Below, piece after piece: positions 42,547 through 51,407 of a DNA stretch of 64,000 bases. Made by a program: the position numbers and the translations under genes. Numbering within the stretch: position 1 is the first letter of the stretch; the number at the start of each line of letters is the position of its first letter. Source of the stretch: Pseudomonadota bacterium (GTDB lineage Bacteria; Pseudomonadota; Alphaproteobacteria; Rhizobiales; Phreatobacteraceae); contig JAIUOO010000009.1 in NCBI GenBank assembly GCA_020161695.1, forward strand, positions 62,001 to 126,000, read 5' to 3'. The notes under the pieces are model-generated. The model did not search any database. It was not told the DNA's origin and saw only the letters and a program-made list of their open reading frames with translations.

Positions 42547-43910
42547 GCCCCGAAGGAACGCGCCAGCGGCCAGCCCGCTTCGGATGCGAGGCGCGCCGCA
42601 GAGTCGGCGAGACGCTCGCCGAGAAGGCGGCGCCTGCCCTCGTCGAACAGCAGCCGCCCGTCGCGCTTCCTGATCTCGCCGCCGACCATCACCGTGTCGA
42701 CATTGCCGGCGTTGGCCTGCTCGACGATGGAGAAGACGGGATCGTGGACCGGGAACAGGTTGAGGTCGCCTGCGCGCAGCAGGACGATATCGGCCTTGAG
42801 GCCTGGCGCGAGGCGGCCGATGGATTTTTCCATCCTCAACGCCTTTGCGCCTGCCGTCGTCGCCCAGCCAAGCGCCGTGCGCGAGGGGATCATGGCGTCG
42901 AGGCGTTTGGCGCGCAGGCCCTCGTTGCGGGCGAAGAGCAGCGCCGTCTGCATCTCCCGCCAGAGGTCGCCCGCCACCATCGCCTCGACATCGACGCCGA
43001 TGGAAGGCTGGTGACCGCGATCCATGACCTTCCGCAGGACCGAGTCGGTTGGATAGTCGTGGAACTCGTTGGTCGTCGTCGCGGTGATCGTGCAGCCGGC
43101 ATCGAGAAGGCGATGAACCTCGTCCGTCGTCAGATGGTTGCAGTGGACGAGATTATGATCCGGCCCGAGCAGTCCCATCGCAGCAAGCCGGTCGTAGCCG
43201 TCCGGGGTGACCGCGTTGGCGTGACTGCGGGTGACGTGCGAGGAGGCGATCAGTCCGAGGTCACGGGCGAGCCGGACGTTGTGGAGCGATGCCTCCCAGT
43301 CCGCCCAGTGCGGCCCGGCAATGCCGAGCGCCAGTGTGACGAGGCCGGGTGTCGCGAAGCGGCTCTTCATCAGCGCCTCGACCCGCTCGCGCGGATGCAG
43401 GCGGCGCGACGGCATGGCGCCGGGCACGGCCGGTTCGCGCAGGCCATCGCCATGGATGAAGACCGCGCGGATGCCGGCATCGACGAGAGCATCGACCGAG
43501 CGCTCCGCCTGTTCGAGCGAACGCAGGTTGTGCGAGTAGTCCGCGAGCGTGGTGACGCCCTGGTCGAGCTGGTTCAGAGCGCCGAACAGCGTGCCGAGAT
43601 AATTGTCCTCCGACCCGAACCGGACGGCGGCATTGCCGTAGAAATTGCGGAAATAGTCCGGACCCAGCCATTCCGAACCGACGGCGCGGAAGCCGGCCTG
43701 GAACGTGTGCAGGTGCATGTTGATCAGGCCCGGCATGACGATCATGCCGGAGGCGTCGATCATCTCGTCATGCGGCAGGTCGAGCCGCTGGCCCACCGCC
43801 TCCACGGCATCACCGGCGACGAGAATATCGGCGCCCTTCAGCGTGCCGAGCCCGTCGTCCATGGTGACGAGCCAGCCGCAGCGGATCAGCGTGCGCTTCC
43901 CCGTCGCCAT
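42543..43910 (-). CDS. Amidohydrolase family protein (cytosine deaminase/Atz-Trz-like), paralogue 1
   Basis: This 455-residue metal-dependent hydrolase has the metal pair H66-x-H68 in MPGLINMHLHTF, further His in SSHVTRSHANAV and LVHCNHLTTDE, and the Asp in SIGVDVEAMV. Members deaminate or hydrolyse aminated heterocycles such as cytosine, guanine derivatives and triazines. It is the last of three tandem paralogues; compared with the others HTF replaces HTW and NHL replaces NYL/NYI after the third His, so its substrate may differ. ATG 43910 is chosen since GGGAGA precedes it and its paralogues start alike. It meets the monooxygenase gene tail to tail with a four-base overlap. Confidence 0.85.
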   Translation of the reverse strand: MATGKRTLIRCGWLVTMDDGLGTLKGADILVAGDAVEAVGQRLDLPHDEMIDASGMIVMPGLINMHLHTFQAGFRAVGSEWLGPDYFRNFYGNAAVRFGSEDNYLGTLFGALNQLDQGVTTLADYSHNLRSLEQAERSVDALVDAGIRAVFIHGDGLREPAVPGAMPSRRLHPRERVEALMKSRFATPGLVTLALGIAGPHWADWEASLHNVRLARDLGLIASSHVTRSHANAVTPDGYDRLAAMGLLGPDHNLVHCNHLTTDEVHRLLDAGCTITATTTNEFHDYPTDSVLRKVMDRGHQPSIGVDVEAMVAGDLWREMQTALLFARNEGLRAKRLDAMIPSRTALGWATTAGAKALRMEKSIGRLAPGLKADIVLLRAGDLNLFPVHDPVFSIVEQANAGNVDTVMVGGEIRKRDGRLLFDEGRRRLLGERLADSAARLASEAGWPLARSFGA

Positions 43911-43914
43911 GGCA

Positions 43915-45288
43915 CTATCTCCCAAACGGCACGTAGGCGGCCTCGCCCATGATGCGATCGACCGAGGCGGCCAGCTCGACCATGCGCTGGCGGCGCACGG
44001 CCTCGGGGAAGACCAGCTTGCCGTCCTTCTTCCTGACGACGCCGTCGATCAGCACGGTGTGGACGTTGCCCTGGTTTGCCTGTTCGACGATGGAGAGCAC
44101 GGGATCGTGGACGGGGAAGAGGTTGAGATCGTTGCCGTCCAGCAGGACGATGTCGGCCTTCTTGCCCGGCGACAGCGTGCCGATGCGGTCAGCGAGACCA
44201 AGAGCCTCCGCGCCGCCGATGGTCGCCCAGGCGAGCGCCTCGCGCGAGCGGATCGGCACCACCGAGAAGGCCGGCTTCCTGTCGCGCGCATTCTCGCGCT
44301 GGCAGACGGAGAGCGCGTAGAGCAGCGCGATCTGCATCTCGCGGAACATCTCTCCTGAAACGCGCGGCTCGACATCGACGCCGAGCGAGCAGGTGCCGCC
44401 GAGCGCCTTGACGCGGCCGACGAGCGGATCGCCGGCATAGCCGCGCAGTTCGGTCTGGACCGTGGCGCAGAAGGTGACGCCCACATCGAACAGACGCTTC
44501 AGCTCATCGTCGGAAAGGTAGTTGCCGTGGACCACGCTGTGATCCGCGCCGACCAGCCCCTCCTCGATGAGCGGATAGTAGCCGCGCGGATCGACCGCGA
44601 GTTCCGGACGCTTGGTGGCGTGGGTGGATGAGCGCAGGCCCATCTCGCGGGCGAGGCGCAGATTGATCCGCGTCGGCTCCATCTCGGCCCAGTGCGGGCC
44701 GGCGACGCCGAGCGCCATGGTCACCAGTGCACCGTCATCGACGAGGCGCTTGCGGATGTGGGTTACGCGCTCGCGCGGATTGATGCGCTTCTCGAAGGGC
44801 TCGACCTTCTCCCGCTCGGGCGGCAGCTTGCCGGCGCCCATGGTGAAGACCGCGCGGATGCCGGCATCCTGCAGCGCGTCGATGGAGCGCTCGGCCTGCT
44901 CGGTCGAAGTGATGTTGTGGCAGTAGTCGTTGAGCGTGGTGCAGCCGCCGTCGATCTGGTTCAGCGCGCCGATGAGATTGCCGAGATAATTGTCCTCGGG
45001 GCCGTACTGCGTGGCCATGCCGCCGTGCAGGTACTTGAAATATTCGCCGTGCGCCCATTCGCAGCCGATGGCGCGCAGGCCCGTCTGCCAGGTGTGCATG
45101 TGGGCGTTGACGAGGCCGGGCATGGCGATCATGGCCGGCGCATCGATCACCTCGTCGGCGTCGGCCTCGAGGCTCTTGCCGATGGCGACGATGCGGTCGC
45201 CATCGATCAGGATTTCGGCGTCCTTCAGGTCGCCGACGGCCGGGTCCATGGAGACGATCCAGCCGCATTTGATCAGTTTGGTGGCCAT
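43915..45288 (-). CDS. Amidohydrolase family protein (cytosine deaminase/Atz-Trz-like), paralogue 2
   Basis: This 457-residue hydrolase is clearly related along its length to its two neighbours. Metal ligands lie in MPGLVNAHMHTWQTG (His63, His65), SSTHATKRPE, SVVHGNYLSDDE and CSLGVDVEPRV. The C-terminus (SPGKKADIVLLDGNDLNLFP) is the usual beta-sandwich return of the family. ATG 45288 gives the same N-terminus as the paralogues (MATKLIKCGWIVSMDP); a much longer open frame upstream overlaps paralogue 3 and is not real. Gaps of five and four bases separate it from its neighbours, so all three are surely one transcript. Confidence 0.87.
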   Translation of the reverse strand: MATKLIKCGWIVSMDPAVGDLKDAEILIDGDRIVAIGKSLEADADEVIDAPAMIAMPGLVNAHMHTWQTGLRAIGCEWAHGEYFKYLHGGMATQYGPEDNYLGNLIGALNQIDGGCTTLNDYCHNITSTEQAERSIDALQDAGIRAVFTMGAGKLPPEREKVEPFEKRINPRERVTHIRKRLVDDGALVTMALGVAGPHWAEMEPTRINLRLAREMGLRSSTHATKRPELAVDPRGYYPLIEEGLVGADHSVVHGNYLSDDELKRLFDVGVTFCATVQTELRGYAGDPLVGRVKALGGTCSLGVDVEPRVSGEMFREMQIALLYALSVCQRENARDRKPAFSVVPIRSREALAWATIGGAEALGLADRIGTLSPGKKADIVLLDGNDLNLFPVHDPVLSIVEQANQGNVHTVLIDGVVRKKDGKLVFPEAVRRQRMVELAASVDRIMGEAAYVPFGR

Positions 45289-45293
45289 GGAGA

Positions 45294-46667
45294 TCAGGCC
45301 GCCTTCAACGTGAAATTGCCGGCGCGCATGATGCGCTCGATCGAAGCGACAAGCTCCGCCTTGCGCTTTGCCAGCACGTCGTCGCGGAACACCCGCTTGC
45401 CGCCCTGCTTCCTGATGACGCCGTCGATGATGACCGTATCGACATTGCCGCCATGGGCCTGGTCGGTGATCGACAGTAGCGGATCGTGAACCGGGAACAG
45501 GTTCAGGTCGTTCGCCCGGAGCATGACGATGTCGGCCTTCTTGCCGGGCGTGATCGAGCCGATCTGGTCCTCCATGCCCATGGCGCGGGCATTGCCGATG
45601 GTCGCCCACATCAGCGCCTCGCGCGACTTGATCGGGATCGACTGGAACGGCGGATTGCCGGCCGCCTGATTGTCGCGCAGCGAAGCCCAGCGGGCATGCA
45701 GCAGCGCCGCCTGCATCTCGCGGAACATCTCGCCGGTGACGATGGGTTCCACGTCGATGCCTATGGACGGCATGCCGCCGAACTTCTTCACCCGCAGCGT
45801 CACCGGCTCGGCCGCATGGCCGTGCAGTTCGACCAGCACGGTGCCGGTGATCGAGGCGCCCGCCTCCACCAGCGGCTGCAGTTCCTCATCCTCGATGTAG
45901 TTGCCGTGGACGAGGTTGTGATCGGGCCCGATGAGACCGGTCTTGACCAGCTTGCCGTAGCCGCCGGGCGCAACCTGATCGGGGATCTTGCGGGTCGCAT
46001 GCGAGGTCGACATCAGGTTCAGCTCGCGGGCGAGCTTCAAATCCTGTTCGGCCACTTCGTAAGTGCCCCAGTGCGGGCCGAGGATGGCCATGGAGAGGGT
46101 CACGAGCCGGTCGTCGGAGGCAAAGCGGCCGTTACGCAGCGCCTCGATGCGGTCGCGCGGATGCGGAACGTGAGTGTAAGGCAATTCGCCCGGCCTGGTC
46201 GGCGGCTTGGCGGTGCCATGGGCGAACAGGGCGCGGATGCCGGACTCCTCCAGCCCGTCCACGGAGCGTTCCGCGTGCTCCAGCGAGGTGATGTTGTGGC
46301 ACCAGTCCCAGATGGTGGTGACGCCGCCGTCGATCTGGCCGAGCGCGCCGATCAGGTTGCCGACATAGTTGTCCTCGGGGCCGTAATGGGTCGCGAGATT
46401 GGCGTGGATGTTCTTGTGGTAGTCCGGCCCCAGCCATTCCGAACCGATGGCGCGCAGGCCCGCCTGCCAGGTGTGGATATGGGCGTCGATCAGGCCCGGC
46501 ATGACGATCTTGTCGCGGGCATCGATCACCTCGTCGGCATCGGCCTCGATGCCCTTGCCGGCGGCGACGATGCGGCTGCCCTCGATCAGGATGCGCGCGC
46601 CCTTGTGGTCGCCGACCTTGTCGTCCATCGAGACGAGCCAGCCGCACTCGATCAGAGTCCGTTTCAT
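45294..46667 (-). CDS. Amidohydrolase family protein (cytosine deaminase/Atz-Trz-like), paralogue 3
   Basis: This 457-residue hydrolase is the first of the three in the direction of transcription and lies 62 bases after the transporter permease gene. Metal-site segments are MPGLIDAHIHTWQAG (His63, His65), STSHATRKIPD, LVHGNYIEDEE and SIGIDVEPIVTG. Shared with paralogues 1 and 2 are the block GSEWLGPDY or equivalent, PEDNYVGNLIGALGQIDGGV and the end SITPGKKADIVML. GGGAGA precedes ATG 46667. The enzyme and the importer presumably act on the same amino-substituted heterocycle or cyclic amide, which is inference from the operon. Confidence 0.87.
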   Translation of the reverse strand: MKRTLIECGWLVSMDDKVGDHKGARILIEGSRIVAAGKGIEADADEVIDARDKIVMPGLIDAHIHTWQAGLRAIGSEWLGPDYHKNIHANLATHYGPEDNYVGNLIGALGQIDGGVTTIWDWCHNITSLEHAERSVDGLEESGIRALFAHGTAKPPTRPGELPYTHVPHPRDRIEALRNGRFASDDRLVTLSMAILGPHWGTYEVAEQDLKLARELNLMSTSHATRKIPDQVAPGGYGKLVKTGLIGPDHNLVHGNYIEDEELQPLVEAGASITGTVLVELHGHAAEPVTLRVKKFGGMPSIGIDVEPIVTGEMFREMQAALLHARWASLRDNQAAGNPPFQSIPIKSREALMWATIGNARAMGMEDQIGSITPGKKADIVMLRANDLNLFPVHDPLLSITDQAHGGNVDTVIIDGVIRKQGGKRVFRDDVLAKRKAELVASIERIMRAGNFTLKAA

Positions 46668-46729
46668 GGGAACTTCTCCCGGGCCGTCAGGCGGCCCTCT
46701 ATCCAGTTGGTCGGATCAGCGGGCGCGGA

Positions 46730-47554
46730 TCAGTTGGCGCGCCAGCGGTTGACGAGGCCGCCGAGCCGGTCCTGGCCCTTGGTCAGCAGGATGCCGAGCA
46801 CGGCCAGCAGCAGCAGGATCGCGAAGACCTGGCCGGTCTCGAGCACCTGGCCGGCGGCCTGCAGCTTGGCGCCGAGGCCGTAGCGGGCCGTCTGCATCTC
46901 GGCCGCGACCACCAGGATGATCGAGATGCCCAGCGCGAGGCGCAGGCCGCCGAAGATGGCGGGGATCGCCGCCGGCAGCACGACCTTACGCTGGATCTGC
47001 ACCGTGTTCGCGCCGAGGTCGCGAGCCGCGAGGATCAGGCCCTCGTCGCACTGGCGCACGCCGATGATCGTGTTGACGAGGATCGGGAAGATGCAGCCGA
47101 GCGCGGACAGCGCGATCTGGAACGAGTTGCCGGTGCCGAGCCAGATGACCAGCAGCGGCACGAGGGCGATCTTCGGCACGGGATAGAGCGCGGCGACGAA
47201 GATGTCGGCGATCGCATAGATGCGCTTCGACATGCCCATCAGCAGGCCGAGGCCGATGCCGACGAAGGCGGCGAGGAAGAAGCCGCCGAAGATGCGATAG
47301 AGCGTCAGGCCGAGGTCGTAGACGAGACCCTTGGTCGCGAACAGGTCGTAGAGCGTGACGACGACCACTGAGGGACGCGGCAGGAACAGTTCGGGGATGG
47401 AGCCGAACATGACGGAGACTTCCCAGAACACCAGGAAGCAGGCCATGGCGACGGGGCCATACCACCAGGTATCGTCGCGCAGACGCTCGTCAGCCTGCGG
47501 CGGGGATGCGGGCTTCTCGGCCTGGAAAGCGATTGAGCGGTTCACGTCGGTCAT
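46730..47554 (-). CDS. SsuC/TauC-like ABC transporter permease of the amidohydrolase operon
   Basis: This 274-residue inner-membrane permease of the nitrate/sulfonate/taurine family has about six helices. PKIALVPLLVIWLGTGNSFQ is the typical central segment, and the EAA-like loop is AARDLGANTVQIQRKVVLPAA. It starts 12 bases after the ATPase gene and precedes the three amidohydrolase genes. In this family the cargo ranges over sulfonates, nitrate, thiamine precursors and pyrimidines; a nitrogen heterocycle fits the neighbouring enzymes best. Confidence 0.88.
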   Translation of the reverse strand: MTDVNRSIAFQAEKPASPPQADERLRDDTWWYGPVAMACFLVFWEVSVMFGSIPELFLPRPSVVVVTLYDLFATKGLVYDLGLTLYRIFGGFFLAAFVGIGLGLLMGMSKRIYAIADIFVAALYPVPKIALVPLLVIWLGTGNSFQIALSALGCIFPILVNTIIGVRQCDEGLILAARDLGANTVQIQRKVVLPAAIPAIFGGLRLALGISIILVVAAEMQTARYGLGAKLQAAGQVLETGQVFAILLLLAVLGILLTKGQDRLGGLVNRWRAN

Positions 47555-47566
47555 GATCGCAAGCCT

Positions 47567-48367
47567 TCAGTTCATCATCGACTTGCGGACTTCGTCGCGC
47601 AGCAGCCCATAGATCTCGGAGAACAGCTCGCCGAAGCGCTTGTCGTTCTGCACGTCGATGCCGCGCGGGCGCGGCAGATCGACATCGAGGCTGGCGGCGA
47701 TCTTGCCGGGGCGCGCCGTCATCACCACCACGTGGTCGCCGAGGAAGATCGCTTCCTCGATCGAGTGGGTGATCAGGATGACCGTCTTGGCACTCTTCTC
47801 GACAAGGCTGGACAACTGCTCCTGCAGGTAGAGCCGCGTCTGCGCGTCGAGCGCGCCGAAGGGCTCGTCGAGGAACAGGATGTCCGGCGACATCACCATG
47901 CCTCGGGCAAGGCCCACGCGCTGCTTCATGCCGCCGGAGAGCTGACCGGGATAGTGATTCTCGAAGCCCGAGAGCTCGACCGACTTGATGGCGTCCATCG
48001 CCTTCTCGCGGCGTTCGGCCTTAGACACACCCTGCAGCTCCATGCCGAAGGCGACATTGTCCACGACGGTCCGCCAGGGCAGCAGGTTGAAGGACTGCCA
48101 GACGGTGGCCATGCGCGGCGCATCGCCCGGCGTCAGGGCGCCCGCGCCGTTCCCATAGAGGAACTTCACGTCGCCCTGGCTCGCCTTGACGAGGCCGCGC
48201 ATGATGAGAAGGAGCGTCGACTTTCCGCAGCCCGATGGCCCGACGATTGAGGTTACCTTGCCGGCCGGGAACCGGCAGGTCACGTCGGTGAGCGCCGTGG
48301 TCGGCGGCCGCGTCCTGGAGAGGAAGCGGTGCGACAGGCCCTCGATGGAAATTGCCTCGAACTGCAT
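47567..48367 (-). CDS. SsuB/TauB-like ABC transporter ATPase of the amidohydrolase operon
   Basis: This 266-residue ATPase has Walker A GPSGCGKST at residues 43-51, the signature LSGGMKQRVGLARGM, Walker B ILFLDEP and the segment VILITHSIEEAIFLGD with the switch His. ATG 48367 gives the normal N-terminus; the open frame continues upstream through the binding-protein gene but is not coding there. It lies 44 bases downstream of the binding-protein gene and 12 upstream of the permease gene. Confidence 0.92.
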   Translation of the reverse strand: MQFEAISIEGLSHRFLSRTRPPTTALTDVTCRFPAGKVTSIVGPSGCGKSTLLLIMRGLVKASQGDVKFLYGNGAGALTPGDAPRMATVWQSFNLLPWRTVVDNVAFGMELQGVSKAERREKAMDAIKSVELSGFENHYPGQLSGGMKQRVGLARGMVMSPDILFLDEPFGALDAQTRLYLQEQLSSLVEKSAKTVILITHSIEEAIFLGDHVVVMTARPGKIAASLDVDLPRPRGIDVQNDKRFGELFSEIYGLLRDEVRKSMMN

Positions 48368-48411
48368 CGTGAAAACGCGCCTCCCAGCGCGATGAAAGGA
48401 CTGCCGCGGGA

Positions 48412-49470
48412 TCAGATGAAGGGGTTCTTGTCGTCGAGACGCTTCTTTGCCTCGCGGATCACGCGGTCGTCGAAGATCTGGTCCTCGGGCACCATGCGCT
48501 GCAGGAGGTCGGTCTTCTCGTGCCAGAACTTCTGCTGTCCGAGGATGGACGGCATGTTCGGCAGCCCGTCGACGGTCATGTAGGTCCAGCGCTGGCGCGT
48601 GGAGTTGATGACCTCCGGCGTCAGGCCGGTGCCCTCGGCCATGATCTTGAGGACTTCCGGATTGCCGGTGCGGGCGGCGTCCATGAAGTCGATGTTGCCC
48701 TGCATGATCGCCATGGAGAAGCGGACCGCGGCGGAGTGCTTCTCGCGCAGGAATTTCTCGCTGGCGACGGAGCAGGCCAGCACGAAGTCGGGGGCGATCT
48801 CGTCGCTCCAGGTGGCGATCTTGCCGACGCCGCGGTTCTGGGCGGCATAGGCGCCCGGCAGCGGCATGTTGAGGATGTCGATGCGGTTCTGCTGCATCAG
48901 CGGCAGGCTGACCTGCGGCGACATGCCCCAGTTCCAGTCGGCGTCCTCGAACTTCAGGCCGGCGCGCTCGAGGCCCACCGTGTGCAGGTAGTGCGCAACG
49001 CTGCCGCGCGAGGAAATGCCGATCTTGGCGCCCTTGGCGAACTTGTAGCCATCGACGGTGCGGAAGCCCTTCTCCCACATCTCGTTGGAGACCATGATCG
49101 AGTTGGAGCCCCAGCCCGGCGCTTCGCGGCCACGCTCGAAAAAGAGGCGCAGGCCCGCACCCTTCGACATGAGATTGAACAGGCCCGCCGAGAGCGTCGC
49201 GCCGGTGATGTCCAGCTCGCCCGCGGCAAGCGCCGGCATCGACAGCGAACCATCGACATGGCTGGTCGGGACGATCTCGATGTTCAGTTTCTTGAAGTAG
49301 CCCTTCGCCTGGGCGATGTAGTAGGGGCCGGCCGAAATATAGGGCGCGAAGCCCATGCGGATGCGCGCGGGCTCCATGAAATCGGACTGCGCCATGACCT
49401 GGGGCGCTGCGAGAAAGGTGGCGCCCGCGGCCGATGCCTGAACGAATCCGCGCCTCGTGAACGTCGTCAT
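48412..49470 (-). CDS. Tat-exported SsuA/NMT1-like binding protein of the amidohydrolase operon
   Basis: This 352-residue periplasmic receptor of the nitrate/sulfonate/thiamine-precursor class has a twin-arginine signal (FTRRGFVQAS, Arg6-Arg7, cleavage near residue 28 after VMAQ), then MGFAPYISAGPYYIAQAKGY, a typical first strand and helix, and LAAGELDITGATLSAGL. I chose ATG 49470: the AAGGGGAG upstream is about seven bases away, while it is too close to the ATG at 49476. First gene of a six-gene operon (receptor, ATPase, permease, three amidohydrolases). A TTGCA-rich operator cluster lies about 45-70 bases upstream. Confidence 0.9.
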   Translation of the reverse strand: MTTFTRRGFVQASAAGATFLAAPQVMAQSDFMEPARIRMGFAPYISAGPYYIAQAKGYFKKLNIEIVPTSHVDGSLSMPALAAGELDITGATLSAGLFNLMSKGAGLRLFFERGREAPGWGSNSIMVSNEMWEKGFRTVDGYKFAKGAKIGISSRGSVAHYLHTVGLERAGLKFEDADWNWGMSPQVSLPLMQQNRIDILNMPLPGAYAAQNRGVGKIATWSDEIAPDFVLACSVASEKFLREKHSAAVRFSMAIMQGNIDFMDAARTGNPEVLKIMAEGTGLTPEVINSTRQRWTYMTVDGLPNMPSILGQQKFWHEKTDLLQRMVPEDQIFDDRVIREAKKRLDDKNPFI

Positions 49471-49787
49471 GCCCATTCTCCCCTTTCTGTCGCCCATAGG
49501 CTGATGACCCATCATGCAAACGATTGCATAGAATTGCAATGCGTCGTTTCGACCCGAGCCTTGCGTCTGCTGCAGTCAAGCAAATCGCGCGCCGGATGCC
49601 TTGCTGGACGGTGACGGAGAGGTTCGCCCGCAGGCATTGCCCTTCATGGCAATGCCTCGGCAGGCAGCGATGCGCCTGTCACTTTTGCCGGCGACCGGTC
49701 GCAACCTTTGCCGCCGAGGAGGCGTCGCGTCGCTGACGGTGCCGTCAACGAACGCAGCGGGCCCGTGGCTTCGAAGGAGCTTGCGGC
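49471..49787. other. Intergenic region between the TadG-like gene and the amidohydrolase operon
   Basis: About 317 bases contain no convincing gene. On the right is a perfect 10-bp hairpin, AGGCATTGCC (49632-49641) with GGCAATGCCT (49648-49657), about 130 bases past the TadG-like stop and without a T tail. On the left is an operator cluster (49514-49540) with a possible minus-strand promoter TTGCAA-N17-CATGAT (49539 to 49511) leading into the binding-protein gene. Confidence 0.6.
49514..49540. promoter_or_regulatory. TTGCA-type operator cluster upstream of the amidohydrolase operon
   Basis: Two overlapping dyads occur: ATGCAA-N4-TTGCAT at 49514-49529 and ATTGCA-N6-TGCAAT at 49523-49540. They overlap a candidate promoter with -35 TTGCAA and -10 CATGAT on the minus strand, so a repressor bound here would block the operon. 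The regulator is not encoded next door. Confidence 0.5.
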
Positions 49788-51230
49788 TCAGCGGGTCAGG
49801 CGCACGTTCTGAAGCGACTGGGCGATGTTCTTGAACACTTCCTGCAGCGACGTGCGGTCGGTCGCGTCGAAGGCGTGGGCCGACGAGCTCGCACAGCTGC
49901 GCATCGCCGTCCGCGCCGTCGGATCAGTGATGTCGAAGGCGATCGTGTAGATCTCGATCTGCTGCGACTTGGCGTAGGTGCAGATCGCGTCCATGTCGGA
50001 ATAGGTCTGCGCAAGCTGCTTGGCCTGATTGTTCGTATTGCCGTTGAAGGCGACGTGGCGTCCGTCGGAGGCACGGAATTGCAGCGTGTTGGCGCCATCC
50101 GTCATCAGCACCATCACCTTGCGGGGACGGCGGTTCTGGGAATCGTAGGGTCGCCCCTCGGAGAACGGCGCGGTGGGCGAGAGGACATTGACGCCCCAGA
50201 TCAGGCCGCCCGGAATATAGGTCGACGGCTTGTAGCCGCCGACATTGACCACCATGCCGCGGATCGCTGCCGTCACCGTCGACGGGCTGGTCGAGAGCGG
50301 GATGATCGGGTTGAGGCAGTTCTGGCTGGTGGCCAGATAGCCCGGATAGGGCGTTGAGGGCTGGGCATCGGTCAGGCGCAGCGTGCCGCTGGTGCGCGAG
50401 CCGACGCAGCCGTACCAGCGATAGCGCGTGGTGCCCCCTCCCGAGCATGACTCGTAGGGAGGGACTGTCTGCTCGGTGCAGGTCGATGGCGTGCAGTCAT
50501 AGGTCTCGACGTTGCCGTCGATCGTCCGCGTGCAGGTCTTGGCAGGCCCCCTGATGCAGACGGAGCGCGTCGTCTTGGTGACGCACGTGCGCTGCGACGT
50601 CACGTCGTAATCGGCGGGGACCGAAACCCAGGTCGCGTTGCGATTGGCGGTCCCGACATTGACGTAATCGGCATAGGGCACGACGCCGATCTTCACGTCG
50701 ACCGAGGGATCGCGCCACAGCGTGGTGACGAGTTCCGCAGCGGAATCCTTGAGCGCGGCCAGTTTGGAGCCCGACATGGACCATGTGTTGTCGAGGACGA
50801 GGACGAGTTCGGTGGAACCGTTCAGCGCCCTGATCGAATTGGCCGTGACGCGATAGCCAAGCTGGCTGTAACCGGCCAACTGCATGAAGGCGGGGCTGAT
50901 CGAACCCTCGGCGATCAGCGTGACCTCGCGCTTGGTCGTGTCGTAGCGAAAGGTTGTGATCCGCGTCGCGTCGGCGTTGGTGCCGGTCGTGTTGGCCCGC
51001 AGGTAATTGGTGGCGACAACACTCATCGAGGCTTCGGTCTCGATCCGCGAAGCCGCAGCGGCAAGAGCGGCAGCGTCGGCGGCCGCCTGGGCAGCAGCCT
51101 GCGCTGCCGACAAGCGAGCGTAATCGACGCCAGCGCCGACCAACAGCATGATCGGAATGATCGCGATACCGAACAGGATCGCAACGACGCCCGATTCCTG
51201 CTTGCGGAAGCGGTGAAGGATCGAAGCCAT
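49788..51230 (-). CDS. TadG-like pilus assembly/VWA-domain protein
   Basis: The 480-residue protein has an N-terminal TadE-type membrane segment (residues 14-34, SGVVAILFGIAIIPIMLLVG) and an Ala-rich helix, then a von Willebrand A domain with MIDAS residues in LVLDNTWSMSGSK (Asp147, Thr149, Ser151) and LMTDGAN. This matches TadG-like proteins of Flp/tight-adherence pilus systems. An insertion of about 70 residues after the second VWA strand region carries seven cysteines. No other tad/flp gene is in the window, so it is an orphan. ATG 51230 (GGGGA eight bases before) is preferred to ATG 51239. Confidence 0.85.
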   Translation of the reverse strand: MASILHRFRKQESGVVAILFGIAIIPIMLLVGAGVDYARLSAAQAAAQAAADAAALAAAASRIETEASMSVVATNYLRANTTGTNADATRITTFRYDTTKREVTLIAEGSISPAFMQLAGYSQLGYRVTANSIRALNGSTELVLVLDNTWSMSGSKLAALKDSAAELVTTLWRDPSVDVKIGVVPYADYVNVGTANRNATWVSVPADYDVTSQRTCVTKTTRSVCIRGPAKTCTRTIDGNVETYDCTPSTCTEQTVPPYESCSGGGTTRYRWYGCVGSRTSGTLRLTDAQPSTPYPGYLATSQNCLNPIIPLSTSPSTVTAAIRGMVVNVGGYKPSTYIPGGLIWGVNVLSPTAPFSEGRPYDSQNRRPRKVMVLMTDGANTLQFRASDGRHVAFNGNTNNQAKQLAQTYSDMDAICTYAKSQQIEIYTIAFDITDPTARTAMRSCASSSAHAFDATDRTSLQEVFKNIAQSLQNVRLTR

Positions 51231-51407
51231 CGTGAACATCCCCGAGCGAACGATGGCCCACTCTCGGAGATGTTTGTTTAAAATTACAGAATCAGATGCG
51301 TCACCATGATACCGCTTTGCATGCTTTACTTGCCATTCCTCTGCGTCTTCGCGTCGCGCATCAGGCCCACGGGGTGAGCCCAATGACGCGGCGGCGGCGC
51401 TGCCGGA

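Noticed and set aside
41424..43952. An 842-codon plus-strand frame spanning the monooxygenase and first amidohydrolase
   Set aside because: It runs out of frame through one real gene and antisense to another; no protein family pattern.
49632..49657. A 10-bp perfect hairpin as terminator of the TadG-like gene
   Set aside because: It lies about 130 bases past the stop and has no T tract on the relevant strand, so I list it only as part of the intergenic region.
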